Source: Anaerolineales bacterium (GTDB lineage Bacteria > Chloroflexota > Anaerolineae > CG2-30-64-16). Taken from it: a stretch of DNA of 63,826 nucleotides. Of the stretch, positions 8,187 through 16,940 are shown in pieces. The position numbers and the translations under genes were made by a program. The stretch spans positions 1-63,826 of the forward strand of contig JADGQF010000002.1 of the NCBI GenBank assembly GCA_017882045.1, read 5' to 3'. Within the stretch, counting starts at the first letter, position 1. Every line of letters starts with the position of its first letter. The notes under the pieces are model-generated. The model worked only from the letters and a program-made list of their open reading frames with translations. It did no database searches and was not told where the DNA came from.

Positions 8187-9059
8187 ATGTACACCTACAG
8201 CTACTTTCCCGGCTGTTCGCTCCACGGCACGGCCAAGGAATATGACCACTCGCTCCGCCTGGTAGCCGGCAAGCTCGGCGTCGAGCTGCAGGAACTCGAG
8301 GATTGGAGTTGCTGCGGGGCAACTGCCGCACACAGCACAGACGAGTTGCTGGCCCTGGCTCTGCCCGCGCGCAACCTGCGCCTGGCTGCCATGACCGGTC
8401 GTCCGCTCCTGGCCCCGTGTGTCATGTGCTTCAACCGCATGCGCGTCACACAGCACCAGCTAGAGAACCCGGCCAGGCGCCAGGCCGTCGAGGCTATCCT
8501 GGCTGAGGCCGCCGGCCGGCCGGTCGGCGAACCGGCAACCGCACCATCCCAACCGCCCGTCGAGGTCCTCGGTCTTCTGCAAGCGTTCGGCAACGATGAG
8601 ATGCTCGCAGCCATCGAGGCTGCGGTCACCCGGCCGCTCAAGGGATTGAAGGCCGTTTGCTACTACGGATGCCTATCGGTGAGGCCGCCCGAGATCGTCC
8701 ACCCCGACAGCCTGGAGAATCCGCAAGTCATGGACCGCCTGATAGCGAAGCTGGGGGCGGAAGTCCTTGATTGGCCTTTCAAGACCGAATGCTGCGGCGG
8801 CAGCCTCGCGCTGGCGCGGATCGACATTGTCCTGGCCCTCGGGCGGCGCTTGCTGAGCATGGCACGCAGCGTCGGCGCCGATTGTGTCGTCACCGCTTGC
8901 CCGATGTGTCATAGCAACCTCGACACCCGCCAGAAGCAGATCAACGCAAAGTTCGGCGAGTCTTTCAAGCTGCCGATCTATTACGTGACCGAGCTGATGG
9001 GCCTGGCCTTCGGTTATTCTGCCAGCGACCTGTGGCTGAACAAGCATTTGACGGCCTGA
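8187..9059 (+). CDS. hdrB: Heterodisulfide reductase subunit B
   Basis: This 290-residue protein has two complete CCG domains. The first runs from PGCS through WSCCG to LAPCVMC. The second runs from CYYGC through TECCGG to VTACPMC. These cysteines bind the two noncubane [4Fe-4S] clusters that cleave disulfides in methanogen HdrB. All key cysteines are kept, so the protein should be catalytic. In non-methanogens the substrate is not CoM-CoB disulfide; a DsrC-type or small thiol disulfide is the usual suggestion. No dsrC is visible in this window. It lies between hdrC and hdrA in a tight operon. Confidence 0.94.
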   Translation: MYTYSYFPGCSLHGTAKEYDHSLRLVAGKLGVELQELEDWSCCGATAAHSTDELLALALPARNLRLAAMTGRPLLAPCVMCFNRMRVTQHQLENPARRQAVEAILAEAAGRPVGEPATAPSQPPVEVLGLLQAFGNDEMLAAIEAAVTRPLKGLKAVCYYGCLSVRPPEIVHPDSLENPQVMDRLIAKLGAEVLDWPFKTECCGGSLALARIDIVLALGRRLLSMARSVGADCVVTACPMCHSNLDTRQKQINAKFGESFKLPIYYVTELMGLAFGYSASDLWLNKHLTA

Positions 9060-9076
9060 AAGCCGGGAGTTAACCC

Positions 9077-11122
9077 ATGGCACGCATTGGTGTCTTCGTA
9101 TGTCGCTGCGGTTCGAATATCGGCGCTACAGTGGACGTGAAAAAGGTAGTTGAAGCGCTCGGGCAGACGCCCGACGTGGTCTTCGCGACCGACTACATGT
9201 TCATGTGCTCTGAACCGGGCCAAACACTGATTCAGGACGCCATCCGAGACCACAACCTGGACCGCGTGGTAGTGGCCGCCTGCTCGCCAACGATGCACTT
9301 CAGGACCTTCTCGAGCGCGATCCAACGCGCGGGCCTCAACCCCTACATGCTCGAGATGGCCAATATCCGCGAGCAATGCTCCTGGGTGCACCCGGACAAA
9401 GCCGTTGGCACGCCCAAGGCGACCGATATCGTGCGCATGGCCGCGGCCAAGACGCGCTGGTTTGAGCCGCTCTACCCGCGCGAGATCGGCGTCACGCGGC
9501 GCGCGTTGGTGATCGGCGGCGGCGTGGCCGGTATCCAGGCTGCCCTTGACATTGCCAATGCCGGCGTACCTGTCGTCCTGGTCGAGCGCAGCCCATCCAT
9601 CGGCGGGCGCATGGCGCAGCTTGACAAGACCTTTCCCACCCTGGACTGCTCGGGCTGCATCTTGACCCCGCGCATGACGGAGGTCTCGCAGCACCCGAAC
9701 ATCACGCTCCGCACCTGGTCTGAGGTGGCGACAGTGCGCGGCTTTGTCGGTAACTTTGAAGTTGATATCCTGCAGAAGCCACGCTACATCGACGAGAGCA
9801 AGTGCACTGGCTGCGGCGAGTGCCTCACACGCTGTCCGTGGAAGGGTTTCCCGTTGGAGTTTGACGAGGGCCTGGGCACCCGTTCGGCCGTTTACCGGCC
9901 CTTTCCGCAGGCCGTGCCTAACAAGCCGGTAATAGATCCCGAGACTTGCATGGCGCTCAAGTCGATCGCTGAGGACGCCGACCGCCGCCCTGACCCGCTG
10001 ACGGGCGCCGCGCCCAAGCGCAAGCCCAAGTGCGGATTGTGCCAGAAGACCTGCCCGCGCGAGGCCGTCGATTTCTTCCAACAACCTAAGATCATGACCG
10101 AGAAGTTCGGCGCGGTCGTGCTTGCCAACGGTTTCCGCCTGTTCGATCCCACCGTTTACGGTGAGTATGGCTACGGACGCTATCCCGATGTGATTACTTC
10201 GATCCAGATGGAGCGGCTGATGAACGCCGCCGGCCCGACGGGCGGCGAGATCCGCCGGCCTTCCGACGGCAAACACCCGCGTAGCGTGGTCTTCCTGGCC
10301 TGTGTCGGCTCGCGCGACGAGCATGTCGGCCGGCCCTATTGCTCGAAGATCTGCTGCATGTATACGGCCAAGCACGCGATCATGCTCAAGGAGCACGACC
10401 CGCATGTGCAAACCTACGTGTTCTATATGGATGTGCGGGCCGGCGGCAAGGGCTACGACGAGTTCGTTCGCCGGGCCCAGGAGGAGTACGGCGCCTGCTA
10501 CATCCGCGGCCGCGTGTCCAAGATTTACCCGGATGGCGATCATCTGGTGGTGATGGGCGAAGACACGCTGATGGGCATGCCGGTTCAGGTCGAGGCCGAT
10601 ATGGTGGTGCTGGCCACCGGTGTGCAGCCGCAGGCGGATGCCGGCGACATGGCCCGCAAGCTGGGCATTTCCTACGACGGTTACGGTTTCATCAACGAGT
10701 CGCATCCCAAGCTCAACCCGGTGGAAAGCAACACCGCCGGCATCTTCGTGGCCGGGATGACCATCGGACCGAAGGACATTCCGGAGAGCGTCAGCCAGGC
10801 CAGCGCGGCCGCAGCCAAGGTGCTGGGCTTGCTCAGCCAGCCGACCATGCTCGGCGAAGCGATGATTTCCGCCGTCAGCCAGGCGCGCTGCACCGGCTGC
10901 TTCACCTGCGAGCAGGTCTGTCCATATAACGCGGTCGAGAGAGTGACCTTGCGCGACGGGCGCCAGGTAGCGCAGATCAATGAGGGTCTGTGCAAAGGCT
11001 GCGGTGTCTGTGCCACAGCTTGCCCTGGCAAGGTGATCAATCTGCGCGGCTTCAGCGACCAGGCGCTGCTGGCGCAAATGAACGCGCTGTTCACCCTTCC
11101 CGAAGTCGTGGCCGTGGACTAG
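9077..11122 (+). CDS. hdrA: Heterodisulfide reductase subunit A, electron-bifurcating flavoprotein
   Basis: This 681-residue iron-sulfur flavoprotein has an N-terminal HdrA domain (RIGVFVCRCGSNI). A Rossmann FAD site follows at about 141-165 (VIGGGVAGIQAALDIANAG), then the DCSGCILTPRM motif near 190. There are ferredoxin motifs near 243 (CTGCGECLTRCP), a Cys-rich CGLCQKTCP near 319, and two C-terminal [4Fe-4S] motifs near 607 and 642. HdrA carries the bifurcating FAD that splits electrons between ferredoxin and HdrBC. FlxD, the delta-type adapter that feeds HdrA, is encoded next. Length and motif order match HdrA of Flx-Hdr complexes. Confidence 0.94.
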   Translation: MARIGVFVCRCGSNIGATVDVKKVVEALGQTPDVVFATDYMFMCSEPGQTLIQDAIRDHNLDRVVVAACSPTMHFRTFSSAIQRAGLNPYMLEMANIREQCSWVHPDKAVGTPKATDIVRMAAAKTRWFEPLYPREIGVTRRALVIGGGVAGIQAALDIANAGVPVVLVERSPSIGGRMAQLDKTFPTLDCSGCILTPRMTEVSQHPNITLRTWSEVATVRGFVGNFEVDILQKPRYIDESKCTGCGECLTRCPWKGFPLEFDEGLGTRSAVYRPFPQAVPNKPVIDPETCMALKSIAEDADRRPDPLTGAAPKRKPKCGLCQKTCPREAVDFFQQPKIMTEKFGAVVLANGFRLFDPTVYGEYGYGRYPDVITSIQMERLMNAAGPTGGEIRRPSDGKHPRSVVFLACVGSRDEHVGRPYCSKICCMYTAKHAIMLKEHDPHVQTYVFYMDVRAGGKGYDEFVRRAQEEYGACYIRGRVSKIYPDGDHLVVMGEDTLMGMPVQVEADMVVLATGVQPQADAGDMARKLGISYDGYGFINESHPKLNPVESNTAGIFVAGMTIGPKDIPESVSQASAAAAKVLGLLSQPTMLGEAMISAVSQARCTGCFTCEQVCPYNAVERVTLRDGRQVAQINEGLCKGCGVCATACPGKVINLRGFSDQALLAQMNALFTLPEVVAVD

Positions 11123-11144
11123 CGATCAGCGAGAGATGATAACT

Positions 11145-11579
11145 ATGCCTGATACACCGTTCGAGCCCCGCATCGTTGGCTTTCTGTGCAACTGGTGCAG
11201 CTATGCCGGAGCCAACCTGGCCGGTACCAGCCGCATCCAGTACGAGCCGAACATTCGCATCATCCGCGTCCCTTGCAGCGGGCGCGTTGACCCGCTCTTC
11301 GTGGCCCGCGCGTTCCAGGAGGGCGCGGACGGGGTGATGGTGCTCGGCTGCCATCCCGGAGACTGCCATTACCGCGACGGCAACTACTATGCCCGCCGCC
11401 GCTTCAACCTGATGCATGGCTTCCTGGACTTCCTGGGCATCGACGAACGGCGCCTGAAGATCGATTGGGTGTCGGCAGCCGAAGGAAAGCGCTTCGCTCA
11501 GGTGGTGAGCCAGTTCACGGACCAGGTGCGAGACCTCGGTCCGGCCACGGTCCGCCAGCCGGCGGTGTTGGGTGGCTAG
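11145..11579 (+). CDS. flxD: FlxD / MvhD-type 2Fe-2S adapter protein
   Basis: This 144-residue protein of the MvhD/FrhD family has the conserved cysteine set CNWC, VPCSGRVD and GCHPGDCHY, which binds a 2Fe-2S cluster. MvhD docks the electron-donating module (hydrogenase, formate dehydrogenase or Flx) onto HdrA. Two nearby ATGs are possible (11136 and 11145); the second is chosen for its spacing to GAGAG. The stop overlaps the region of the next gene's possible starts, so coupling with flxC is tight. Because FlxABC genes follow, the donor here is expected to be NAD(P)H rather than H2. Confidence 0.9.
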   Translation: MPDTPFEPRIVGFLCNWCSYAGANLAGTSRIQYEPNIRIIRVPCSGRVDPLFVARAFQEGADGVMVLGCHPGDCHYRDGNYYARRRFNLMHGFLDFLGIDERRLKIDWVSAAEGKRFAQVVSQFTDQVRDLGPATVRQPAVLGG

Positions 11580-11592
11580 TGGGGAGGCGCCT

Positions 11593-12474
11593 TTGATCGA
11601 GCAAATCTGCTCCATTGCCGAGCAAATCCTGGCAGACAAGACTGTGGATGTGGTGATCGGCTACGAGGCCGGCACCCGCGGCGCGGTGCGCCCGGCGTTC
11701 ATCCGCTCGGCTGCCGAAGCCGGACGCCTGGTCTGGAACGATGCTTGCACACATAACCTGGCCAACTACGTGCGCGAGAAACACGTGTCGCCCAAGAAGG
11801 GCGCCCCGCCGGCCAAAGTGGGCGTGATCCTGAAAGCCTGTGACGCGCGCGCTCTCAACGTCCTGCTGCGCGACAACCAGGCGCCGCGCGCCGACCTGTA
11901 CCTGATCGGCGTCGCCTGCCAGGGTATGCGCCAGAACAGCGGCTTCGCCGGGCGCGACCTGGGTGACCTGGAGCTGCGCTGCCAGGACTGCGCCGAGCGA
12001 GTGCCGGCCGGCTGCGACGTCGTCGTTGGTGAGGCCCCGGCCGCAGGAGTCGCGCCGGCTTCGGCGATCGCGCGTGAGCTCGATCGTCTCGCCGCGCTTT
12101 CGCCCGCCGAGCGTCAGGCCTTCTGGGATGCCGAGTTCGCGCGCTGCCTGCGCTGTTATGCCTGCCGCCAGGCCTGCCCGGCCTGCTACTGCGTCGAATG
12201 CACCGCCGAGCAACTGGAGCCAAGCTGGATCGGCGTCGCCATCCGCACTCCCGAGAAGCGCTTCTTCCATACGATGCGAGCCTATCACCTGGCCGGGCGC
12301 TGCGCCGGCTGTGACGAATGTGCCCGCGTCTGCCCGGTGGGCGTGCGCCTGGACCTGCTCAATGCCTGGTTCCGGCGTGAGATCGAGGGCACCTACGGCT
12401 ACCGGGCCGGCCAGGATGCTACCACGCCTGCGCCGCTGGCCAGCTTCGTGCCCAGCGAGAGCCTGGATCTCTAA
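11593..12474 (+). CDS. flxC: FlxC-like 4Fe-4S dicluster protein
   Basis: This 293-residue protein starts at a TTG that has GGGGAGG at ideal distance. An upstream in-frame GTG at 11572 lies inside flxD and is less likely. The N-terminal 200 residues resemble the small-subunit-like domain of F420-hydrogenase beta and AsrA relatives (VGVILKACDARALNVLL, LELRCQDCAERVP). The C-terminal part has two [4Fe-4S] motifs (CLRCYACRQACPACYC and CAGCDECARVCP). In known flxABCD-hdrABC clusters this subunit links the NAD(P)H-oxidising FlxA/FlxB to FlxD. Assignment to FlxC rests on operon position and cysteine content. Confidence 0.75.
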   Translation: MIEQICSIAEQILADKTVDVVIGYEAGTRGAVRPAFIRSAAEAGRLVWNDACTHNLANYVREKHVSPKKGAPPAKVGVILKACDARALNVLLRDNQAPRADLYLIGVACQGMRQNSGFAGRDLGDLELRCQDCAERVPAGCDVVVGEAPAAGVAPASAIARELDRLAALSPAERQAFWDAEFARCLRCYACRQACPACYCVECTAEQLEPSWIGVAIRTPEKRFFHTMRAYHLAGRCAGCDECARVCPVGVRLDLLNAWFRREIEGTYGYRAGQDATTPAPLASFVPSESLDL

Positions 12475-12484
12475 CGGAGTGACT

Positions 12485-13534
12485 ATGAACTTCATCACCG
12501 ACGCGCAGCTACGTGGCTGGTTGGCCCAACTGATCGCCGAAAGCACCGTCATCGCACCCCGCCGGGCCGGCGAGGATCTGCTGCTTTATCAGCCGGTTGA
12601 GGACCCGGATGCGATCTGCTACGATTTTGGTCGCAGCACCGTGTCACCCCGGGAATTCTTCCTGCCGGCCACAGAGGCGCTCCTGACGGTGGAACGCGTC
12701 CGGCAGGCGACCGCCGGGGACGGGGCGACCGCGGGAAACGCGACGGTGGCCGGGCAGTGGGAAGTGAAGCTCACGGAGCCTCATTTGCAGCATGACCAGG
12801 TCTTGTTCGCCGTGCGACCCTGCGACGTGCACGCGCTGACCGCCCTGGATGCGCTAATGCTGAAGGAGCCGGCGGACGCCTATTATGCAGAGCGCCGTGC
12901 CCGCACGACCCTGATCGGCCTGGCCTGCGAGCAGATGGGCCCCAGTTGCTTCTGCACCAGCCTGGGCCTCTCCCCCGACGACGGCGCCGGTATGGACGTG
13001 ATGCTTTACCGCGCCGACGGCGGATATATCCTGGAAATACTGACGGACAAGGGCCGGGTTGCCCTGGCAAGCCAGGCGCCGGTTGACTTCGAAGGATCCC
13101 GACCGCAGCGCGCGTGGCCGGAGGCCGCTTATCAGGTGCCGCCGCGGGCAGTCTGGACGGAGCGCTTCAACGATCCCTACTGGGCAAGCTTGGCCGAGCG
13201 CTGCTTGAGCTGCAAAATCTGTTCTTACATTTGCCCGACCTGCCGTTGCTTCGATGTCCGTGACTATACCGTCGCCCAGGCCGCCGGCTACCAAAAGATT
13301 GAGCGCCTGCGCTGCTGGGACTCGTGCATGGCTGAAGGCTACCGGCGCATTGCAGGCGGACACAACCCGCGTGCGGCCAAGGCCCAGCGCTTGCGCAACC
13401 GCTTCTACTGTAAATTCGACTATTACCCCGCCGACTTCGGGCCTTTGGCCTGTGTCGGCTGCGGTCGCTGCGTGGACCAGTGCCCGGTCAACGTGGACAT
13501 CACCGAGGTCTTGCAGGACGTTGCCGCGAGGTAG
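12485..13534 (+). CDS. flxB: FlxB, AsrA-like iron-sulfur subunit
   Basis: This 349-residue protein resembles anaerobic sulfite reductase subunit A (AsrA): DQVLFAVRPCDVHAL and the later GLACEQMGPSCFC stretch, then two C-terminal [4Fe-4S] motifs (CLSCKICSYICPTCRC near 240 and CVGCGRCVDQCP near 325). In Flx complexes it carries electrons from FlxA towards FlxC/FlxD. A low-complexity Ala/Gly/Thr insert near residue 80 (ATAGDGATAGNATVAG) is unusual. The gene begins 10 bases after flxC and ends 3 bases before flxA. A true AsrABC sulfite reductase would need the sirohaem subunit AsrC, which is absent. Confidence 0.85.
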   Translation: MNFITDAQLRGWLAQLIAESTVIAPRRAGEDLLLYQPVEDPDAICYDFGRSTVSPREFFLPATEALLTVERVRQATAGDGATAGNATVAGQWEVKLTEPHLQHDQVLFAVRPCDVHALTALDALMLKEPADAYYAERRARTTLIGLACEQMGPSCFCTSLGLSPDDGAGMDVMLYRADGGYILEILTDKGRVALASQAPVDFEGSRPQRAWPEAAYQVPPRAVWTERFNDPYWASLAERCLSCKICSYICPTCRCFDVRDYTVAQAAGYQKIERLRCWDSCMAEGYRRIAGGHNPRAAKAQRLRNRFYCKFDYYPADFGPLACVGCGRCVDQCPVNVDITEVLQDVAAR

Positions 13535-13537
13535 AGC

Positions 13538-14371
13538 ATGATAGACAATCCGTATCTTCCCCATCTAGGACACCTGACCGCCGTCGAGCCGCTGGGTACG
13601 GGCATCAAGCTGTTCAAAGTGCAGTTCGATGACCCTGCGGTGGCCCGCCAGTTTGTGTACGAGCCGGGACAGTTCGGTTTTCTCTCGGCGTTCGGCGTCG
13701 GCGAGGCCCCATTCGGCATTACCTCGGTGGCCGGCATCGACCAGACCGTGGATTTTGCCGTAGCCAAGGTGGGCACCGTAACCCACGCCTTACACGAGAT
13801 GAACCCCGGCGACGTCGTGGGTGTGCGCGGGCCGATGGGCAACTGTTTTCCCATGCCAGAGATCAAGGGCAAGAACGTGATCGTGCTCGGCGGCGGCATC
13901 GGCGGTGCACCCCTGCGGCCCGTGATCACCTCCATCTTGAACGATCGTGATAACTACGGTAACCTCAGCATCCTATGGGCCGCGCGGAATCCCAGCCTGC
14001 TCGTCTTTACCGATGAATACGATGTCTGGCGCCAGGCGCCGCGGACCCAGTTGCATCTGACTGTCGACGAGGGCAACGCCAGTTGGTCAGGCCACGTCGG
14101 TCTGATCACGCAATTGCTGCAGAAGGTGGCCCCTTCGCCCGACAACGCTACGGTCATCATCTGCGGCCCGCCGATCATGATCCATTTTGCGATCATCGAG
14201 CTGCAAAAAATGGACTTTACATCCGAGCAGATCATCACGACCCTCGAAGCCAAGATGAAATGCGGCATAGGCAAGTGTGGCCGCTGCAATATGGGCGAGA
14301 AGTATGTCTGCCTTCACGGCCCCGTGTTCCGCCACTCGGAGATCAAGGACTTTCTGGAAAGCTTTGTTTGA
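13538..14371 (+). CDS. flxA: FlxA, FAD/NAD(P)-binding reductase (AsrB/PyrK-like)
   Basis: This is a 277-residue flavoprotein of the ferredoxin-NADP reductase superfamily. A FAD-binding barrel (YEPGQFGFLSAFGVGEAPFGI) precedes a nucleotide-binding domain with VIVLGGGIGGAPLRPV and the CGPP motif (VIICGPPIMI). The C-terminal CGIGKCGRCNMGEKYVC binds a 2Fe-2S cluster as in AsrB and PyrK. It is the NAD(P)H-oxidising entry subunit of the Flx-Hdr complex. It starts 3 bases after flxB. Whether it prefers NADH or NADPH cannot be told from the motifs alone. Confidence 0.9.
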   Translation: MIDNPYLPHLGHLTAVEPLGTGIKLFKVQFDDPAVARQFVYEPGQFGFLSAFGVGEAPFGITSVAGIDQTVDFAVAKVGTVTHALHEMNPGDVVGVRGPMGNCFPMPEIKGKNVIVLGGGIGGAPLRPVITSILNDRDNYGNLSILWAARNPSLLVFTDEYDVWRQAPRTQLHLTVDEGNASWSGHVGLITQLLQKVAPSPDNATVIICGPPIMIHFAIIELQKMDFTSEQIITTLEAKMKCGIGKCGRCNMGEKYVCLHGPVFRHSEIKDFLESFV

Positions 14372-14417
14372 CGGGCAGGTTGACGAAATATGCCGCAAAA
14401 CCTCGAAAGAAGTATGT

Positions 14418-14780
14418 ATGCGCCTGAGCGAAATCCTTGCTATCACGCAGGCCGAGTGCCTGTCGCCTGACGCCGACCTGGATCGGGAAGTCAATGGCGT
14501 CTTTGCGTCTGATCTCATGAGCGACGTGTTGCGCTATGATCTGGCCGAGGGACTGCTGATCACCGGCCTGGCGAACCCGCAGGCGATACGAACGGCCGAG
14601 ATGGCCGACGCGACTGCTGTCCTGCTGGCGCGCGGTAAGGTGCCCCCACCCGAGATGATGCAGTTGGCGGAAGAGACCGATATTCCGCTGCTGAGCACGC
14701 ACATCACCATGTTCGAGACCTGCGGCCGGCTGTACGTGGCCGGGCTGCCCGCCGCCATTCCGCATAACGGGCGCGCATGA
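14418..14780 (+). CDS. DRTGG-domain protein (first copy)
   Basis: This 120-residue protein is one DRTGG-type domain: MRLSEILAITQAECL, then DLDREVNGVFASDLMSDVL, AEGLLITGLANPQAIRTAEMADATAVLLARGK, and DIPLLSTHITMFETCGRLY. The domain is an alpha/beta fold often paired with CBS domains and thought to bind nucleotides, but its function is not established. The stop codon overlaps the start of the CBS-HATPase gene as ATGA, so the two are co-translated. It is related to the 15709 protein. Start at ATG 14418; an ATG at 14414 is out of frame. Confidence 0.82.
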   Translation: MRLSEILAITQAECLSPDADLDREVNGVFASDLMSDVLRYDLAEGLLITGLANPQAIRTAEMADATAVLLARGKVPPPEMMQLAEETDIPLLSTHITMFETCGRLYVAGLPAAIPHNGRA

Positions 14781-15712
14781 CCTCTACCCCTGAAGTCTAT
14801 AAGGCCCAGGAACTGCTCTACGAGCTGAAGATTGGCGACGTGATGATCCGCCGTGTCATCACGGTCGAGCCGGGCACGCGCATGCGTGATTTCAAGAATT
14901 TGATGCGCGATAACCGTATCTCGGGCACGCCGGTGGTTGAAGACGGGAAGCTGGCCGGCATTGTCAGCATCGAGGACCTGATCCGGGCCTTAGAGCAGCG
15001 CGACATGGACGCGCCGGTCAGCCAGTTTATGACGACCCAGCTCCACACCGTCGACGAGCACGATTCGGTCGGCCGGGCCTTGAAGAAATTCGCCCAGACC
15101 CGGGTCGGCCGCCTGCCCGTTGTGGACGAGCAGGGTGGGCTGGTGGGCATCATCACGCCGGACGACGTCACGCGCGGCGTGCTCAAGGCGCTGCAGAACG
15201 CTTACCATGAGGAAGAGGTGCGCCGCTACCGGGCCAGCCACATCTTTGAGGATATCGCCTCCGACAAGACCAGCCTGGTGTTGCGCTACAATGTCCCGCT
15301 GCGCGATTTCGACCAGGCCGGGCGGGCTTCGAGCCAACTCAAACAAACGCTTAACCGCCTGGGCATCCATCCGCGCATCGTACGCCGGGTCGCGATCGTA
15401 TCGTATGAGGCTGAGATGAACATCGTCATCCACAGCACCACCGGCGGTACGTTGGTAGGCGAGGTGACGCCGACGGCCATCTCCTTGCTGGCCGTCGATC
15501 AGGGGCCCGGCATCCCCGACATCAAGCTGGCCCAGCAACCCGGTTTCTCTACCGCGCCGGATTGGATTCGCGAGATGGGGTTTGGCGCCGGGATGGGCCT
15601 GGCCAATATTAAATCCGTCGCCGACGATATGCACGTGACCTCGTTGGTCGGCGAGGGCACGAAATTGACTGCCGTCATCTACCTGAACCCATCAGAAGGG
15701 AAAGCCGAATGA
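14777..15712 (+). CDS. CBS-pair protein with RsbW-like HATPase domain
   Basis: This is a 311-residue cytoplasmic regulator. A CBS pair spans about residues 18-140 (IGDVMIRRVITVEPGT...SGTPVVEDGKLAGIVSIEDL and VSQFMTTQLHTVDEHD...VGRLPVVDEQGGLVGIITPDD). The C-terminal half is a GHKL ATPase of the anti-sigma or serine kinase type with an N-box (SYEAEMNIVIH), a G1 box (VDQGPGIPD) and a G2 box (GMGLANIKSVAD). CBS pairs sense adenine nucleotides, so energy-state input to a kinase or anti-factor output is inferred. ATGA overlaps join it to the DRTGG genes on both sides. No cognate sigma factor or STAS protein is adjacent. Confidence 0.85.
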   Translation: MTSTPEVYKAQELLYELKIGDVMIRRVITVEPGTRMRDFKNLMRDNRISGTPVVEDGKLAGIVSIEDLIRALEQRDMDAPVSQFMTTQLHTVDEHDSVGRALKKFAQTRVGRLPVVDEQGGLVGIITPDDVTRGVLKALQNAYHEEEVRRYRASHIFEDIASDKTSLVLRYNVPLRDFDQAGRASSQLKQTLNRLGIHPRIVRRVAIVSYEAEMNIVIHSTTGGTLVGEVTPTAISLLAVDQGPGIPDIKLAQQPGFSTAPDWIREMGFGAGMGLANIKSVADDMHVTSLVGEGTKLTAVIYLNPSEGKAE

Positions 15713-16047
15713 AGCTGAGCGAGATTGTGCGGAAACTGGACTTGAACGTGCAGGCCGGCGAGGACGCACTGGACATCGAGGTCACCGGTGGTTACGCCGC
15801 CGACCTGTTGAGTTGCGCCATGGCCGGCGCCCGCCGCGGTAACCTCTGGGTGACTCTGCAGGGCCATCTCAATGTGATCGCCATTGCCACCCTGGACGAA
15901 CTGGCCGGCGTGATCGTCAGCGAAAGCAAACCTGTTGCTCACGACGCGCTCGCCAAGGCGCAGGAAGAACACCTGCCCATCCTTACTACCTCGATGACGA
16001 CGTTTGAGGTGGCCGGCCGGCTCTGGGAGATCGGGATAAGGGTGTAG
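15709..16047 (+). CDS. DRTGG-domain protein (second copy)
   Basis: This is a 112-residue single-domain DRTGG protein (KLSEIVRKLDLNVQAG, DIEVTGGYAADLLSCAMAGA, LWVTLQGHLNVIAIATLDELAGVIVSE, LPILTTSMTTFEVAGRLWEIG). It is shorter than the 14418 copy and keeps the Thr-rich ITMFE/MTTFE strand, suggesting duplication and divergence with a heterodimer possible. It overlaps the CBS-HATPase stop by 4 bases. In Clostridia and Thermotogae, DRTGG, HATPase and PHP genes recur beside bifurcating [FeFe] hydrogenase genes. Here they sit beside Flx-Hdr and [NiFe] hydrogenase genes instead. Confidence 0.82.
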   Translation: MKLSEIVRKLDLNVQAGEDALDIEVTGGYAADLLSCAMAGARRGNLWVTLQGHLNVIAIATLDELAGVIVSESKPVAHDALAKAQEEHLPILTTSMTTFEVAGRLWEIGIRV

Positions 16048-16052
16048 GCCAC

Positions 16053-16868
16053 ATGTCTCCCAGGACGGACCCTGGGCCAGGACGGGCGGCGCCACTTGCC
16101 TCTGCGGCCGGTGCGCAGATCCAGGGTCCGGGTCCGGCCATACTGGCCGACCTCCACCTTCACACCGTTCTTTCGCCCTGTGCCGAGGTGGAGATGATCC
16201 CGCCGCTGATCGTCCGCCAGGCGCTGGCCCTGGGCCTGCGCCTGATCGCGGTCACCGACCATAACGCGGCCGGCAACTGCTCGGCGGTGATGCGCGCCGC
16301 GGCGGGGAGTGGACTGGCGGTCCTACCGGGCATGGAAGTACAGACCAGCGAAGAGATCCATGTCCTGTGCCTGTTCGATACGCTCGAGCAGGTCTTGACC
16401 TGGCAGGGCACTGTATTCGATCACCTGCCCGACCGGCCCAACCCGGAAGACGTGCTCGGCGCCCAGTACCTGGTCGACGCCGAGGGCGATTACCTGCGTA
16501 CTGAAACTCGTTTGCTTCTCACCTCCAGTGATCTGTCCCTGGACGAGGTGGTACGGCGGGTACGTGCCCTGGGCGGCCTCCCCATCCCGGCCCACATCGA
16601 CCGGCCTTCCTTCAGCCTGCTGGCCAACCTGGGTTTCGTGCCACCGGCCCTCGACGTTCCGGCGCTGGAGCTCTTCCGGCTTACCGACCCTGCGGCGGCC
16701 ATCACACGGCAGCCCGAGCTTGCCGGCTGGCCGCTTATCCGCGACAGCGATGCGCACCAACTGAACGAAATGGCCGCGCGCCTGCAGCTTACCCTTGCCG
16801 CTCCCACGGTTGGCGAACTGGCACTGGCCTTGGCCCATCGAAACGGCCGAGCGTTTTCACTGGTTTAG
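16053..16868 (+). CDS. PHP-domain metal-dependent phosphoesterase
   Basis: This is a 271-residue protein. The PHP motif ADLHLHTVLSPCAE starts near residue 31, VTDHNAAGN follows near 68, PGMEVQTSEEIHVLCLFD near 90, and PAHIDRP plus RDSDAHQL supply the later His/Asp metal ligands. PHP proteins hydrolyse phosphoesters, and related members act on nucleotides. All four metal motifs are present, so it should be active. The first 30 residues are Pro/Ala/Gly-rich and lack a good ribosome site, so the true start may lie downstream of 16053. It is the last gene of the operon and makes a phosphorylated-nucleotide second messenger conceivable, which is inference. Confidence 0.88.
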   Translation: MSPRTDPGPGRAAPLASAAGAQIQGPGPAILADLHLHTVLSPCAEVEMIPPLIVRQALALGLRLIAVTDHNAAGNCSAVMRAAAGSGLAVLPGMEVQTSEEIHVLCLFDTLEQVLTWQGTVFDHLPDRPNPEDVLGAQYLVDAEGDYLRTETRLLLTSSDLSLDEVVRRVRALGGLPIPAHIDRPSFSLLANLGFVPPALDVPALELFRLTDPAAAITRQPELAGWPLIRDSDAHQLNEMAARLQLTLAAPTVGELALALAHRNGRAFSLV

Positions 16869-16940
16869 AAGCGGAGGTCAGGGCCTCTTCTGCGCCCGGT
16901 GCACTCGCCCGCGTTCCCATACACGTTCTTTGGCGCGGGA

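Noticed and set aside
9014-11077. 687-residue open frame on the minus strand
   Set aside because: It lies antisense to hdrA, is His/Arg/Ala-rich and has no family motifs; it is a product of high GC codon use.
12485-14371. Anaerobic sulfite reductase AsrAB
   Set aside because: The subunits resemble AsrA and AsrB, but no sirohaem-binding AsrC gene is present, and the order with flxC, flxD and hdrABC matches Flx-Hdr.
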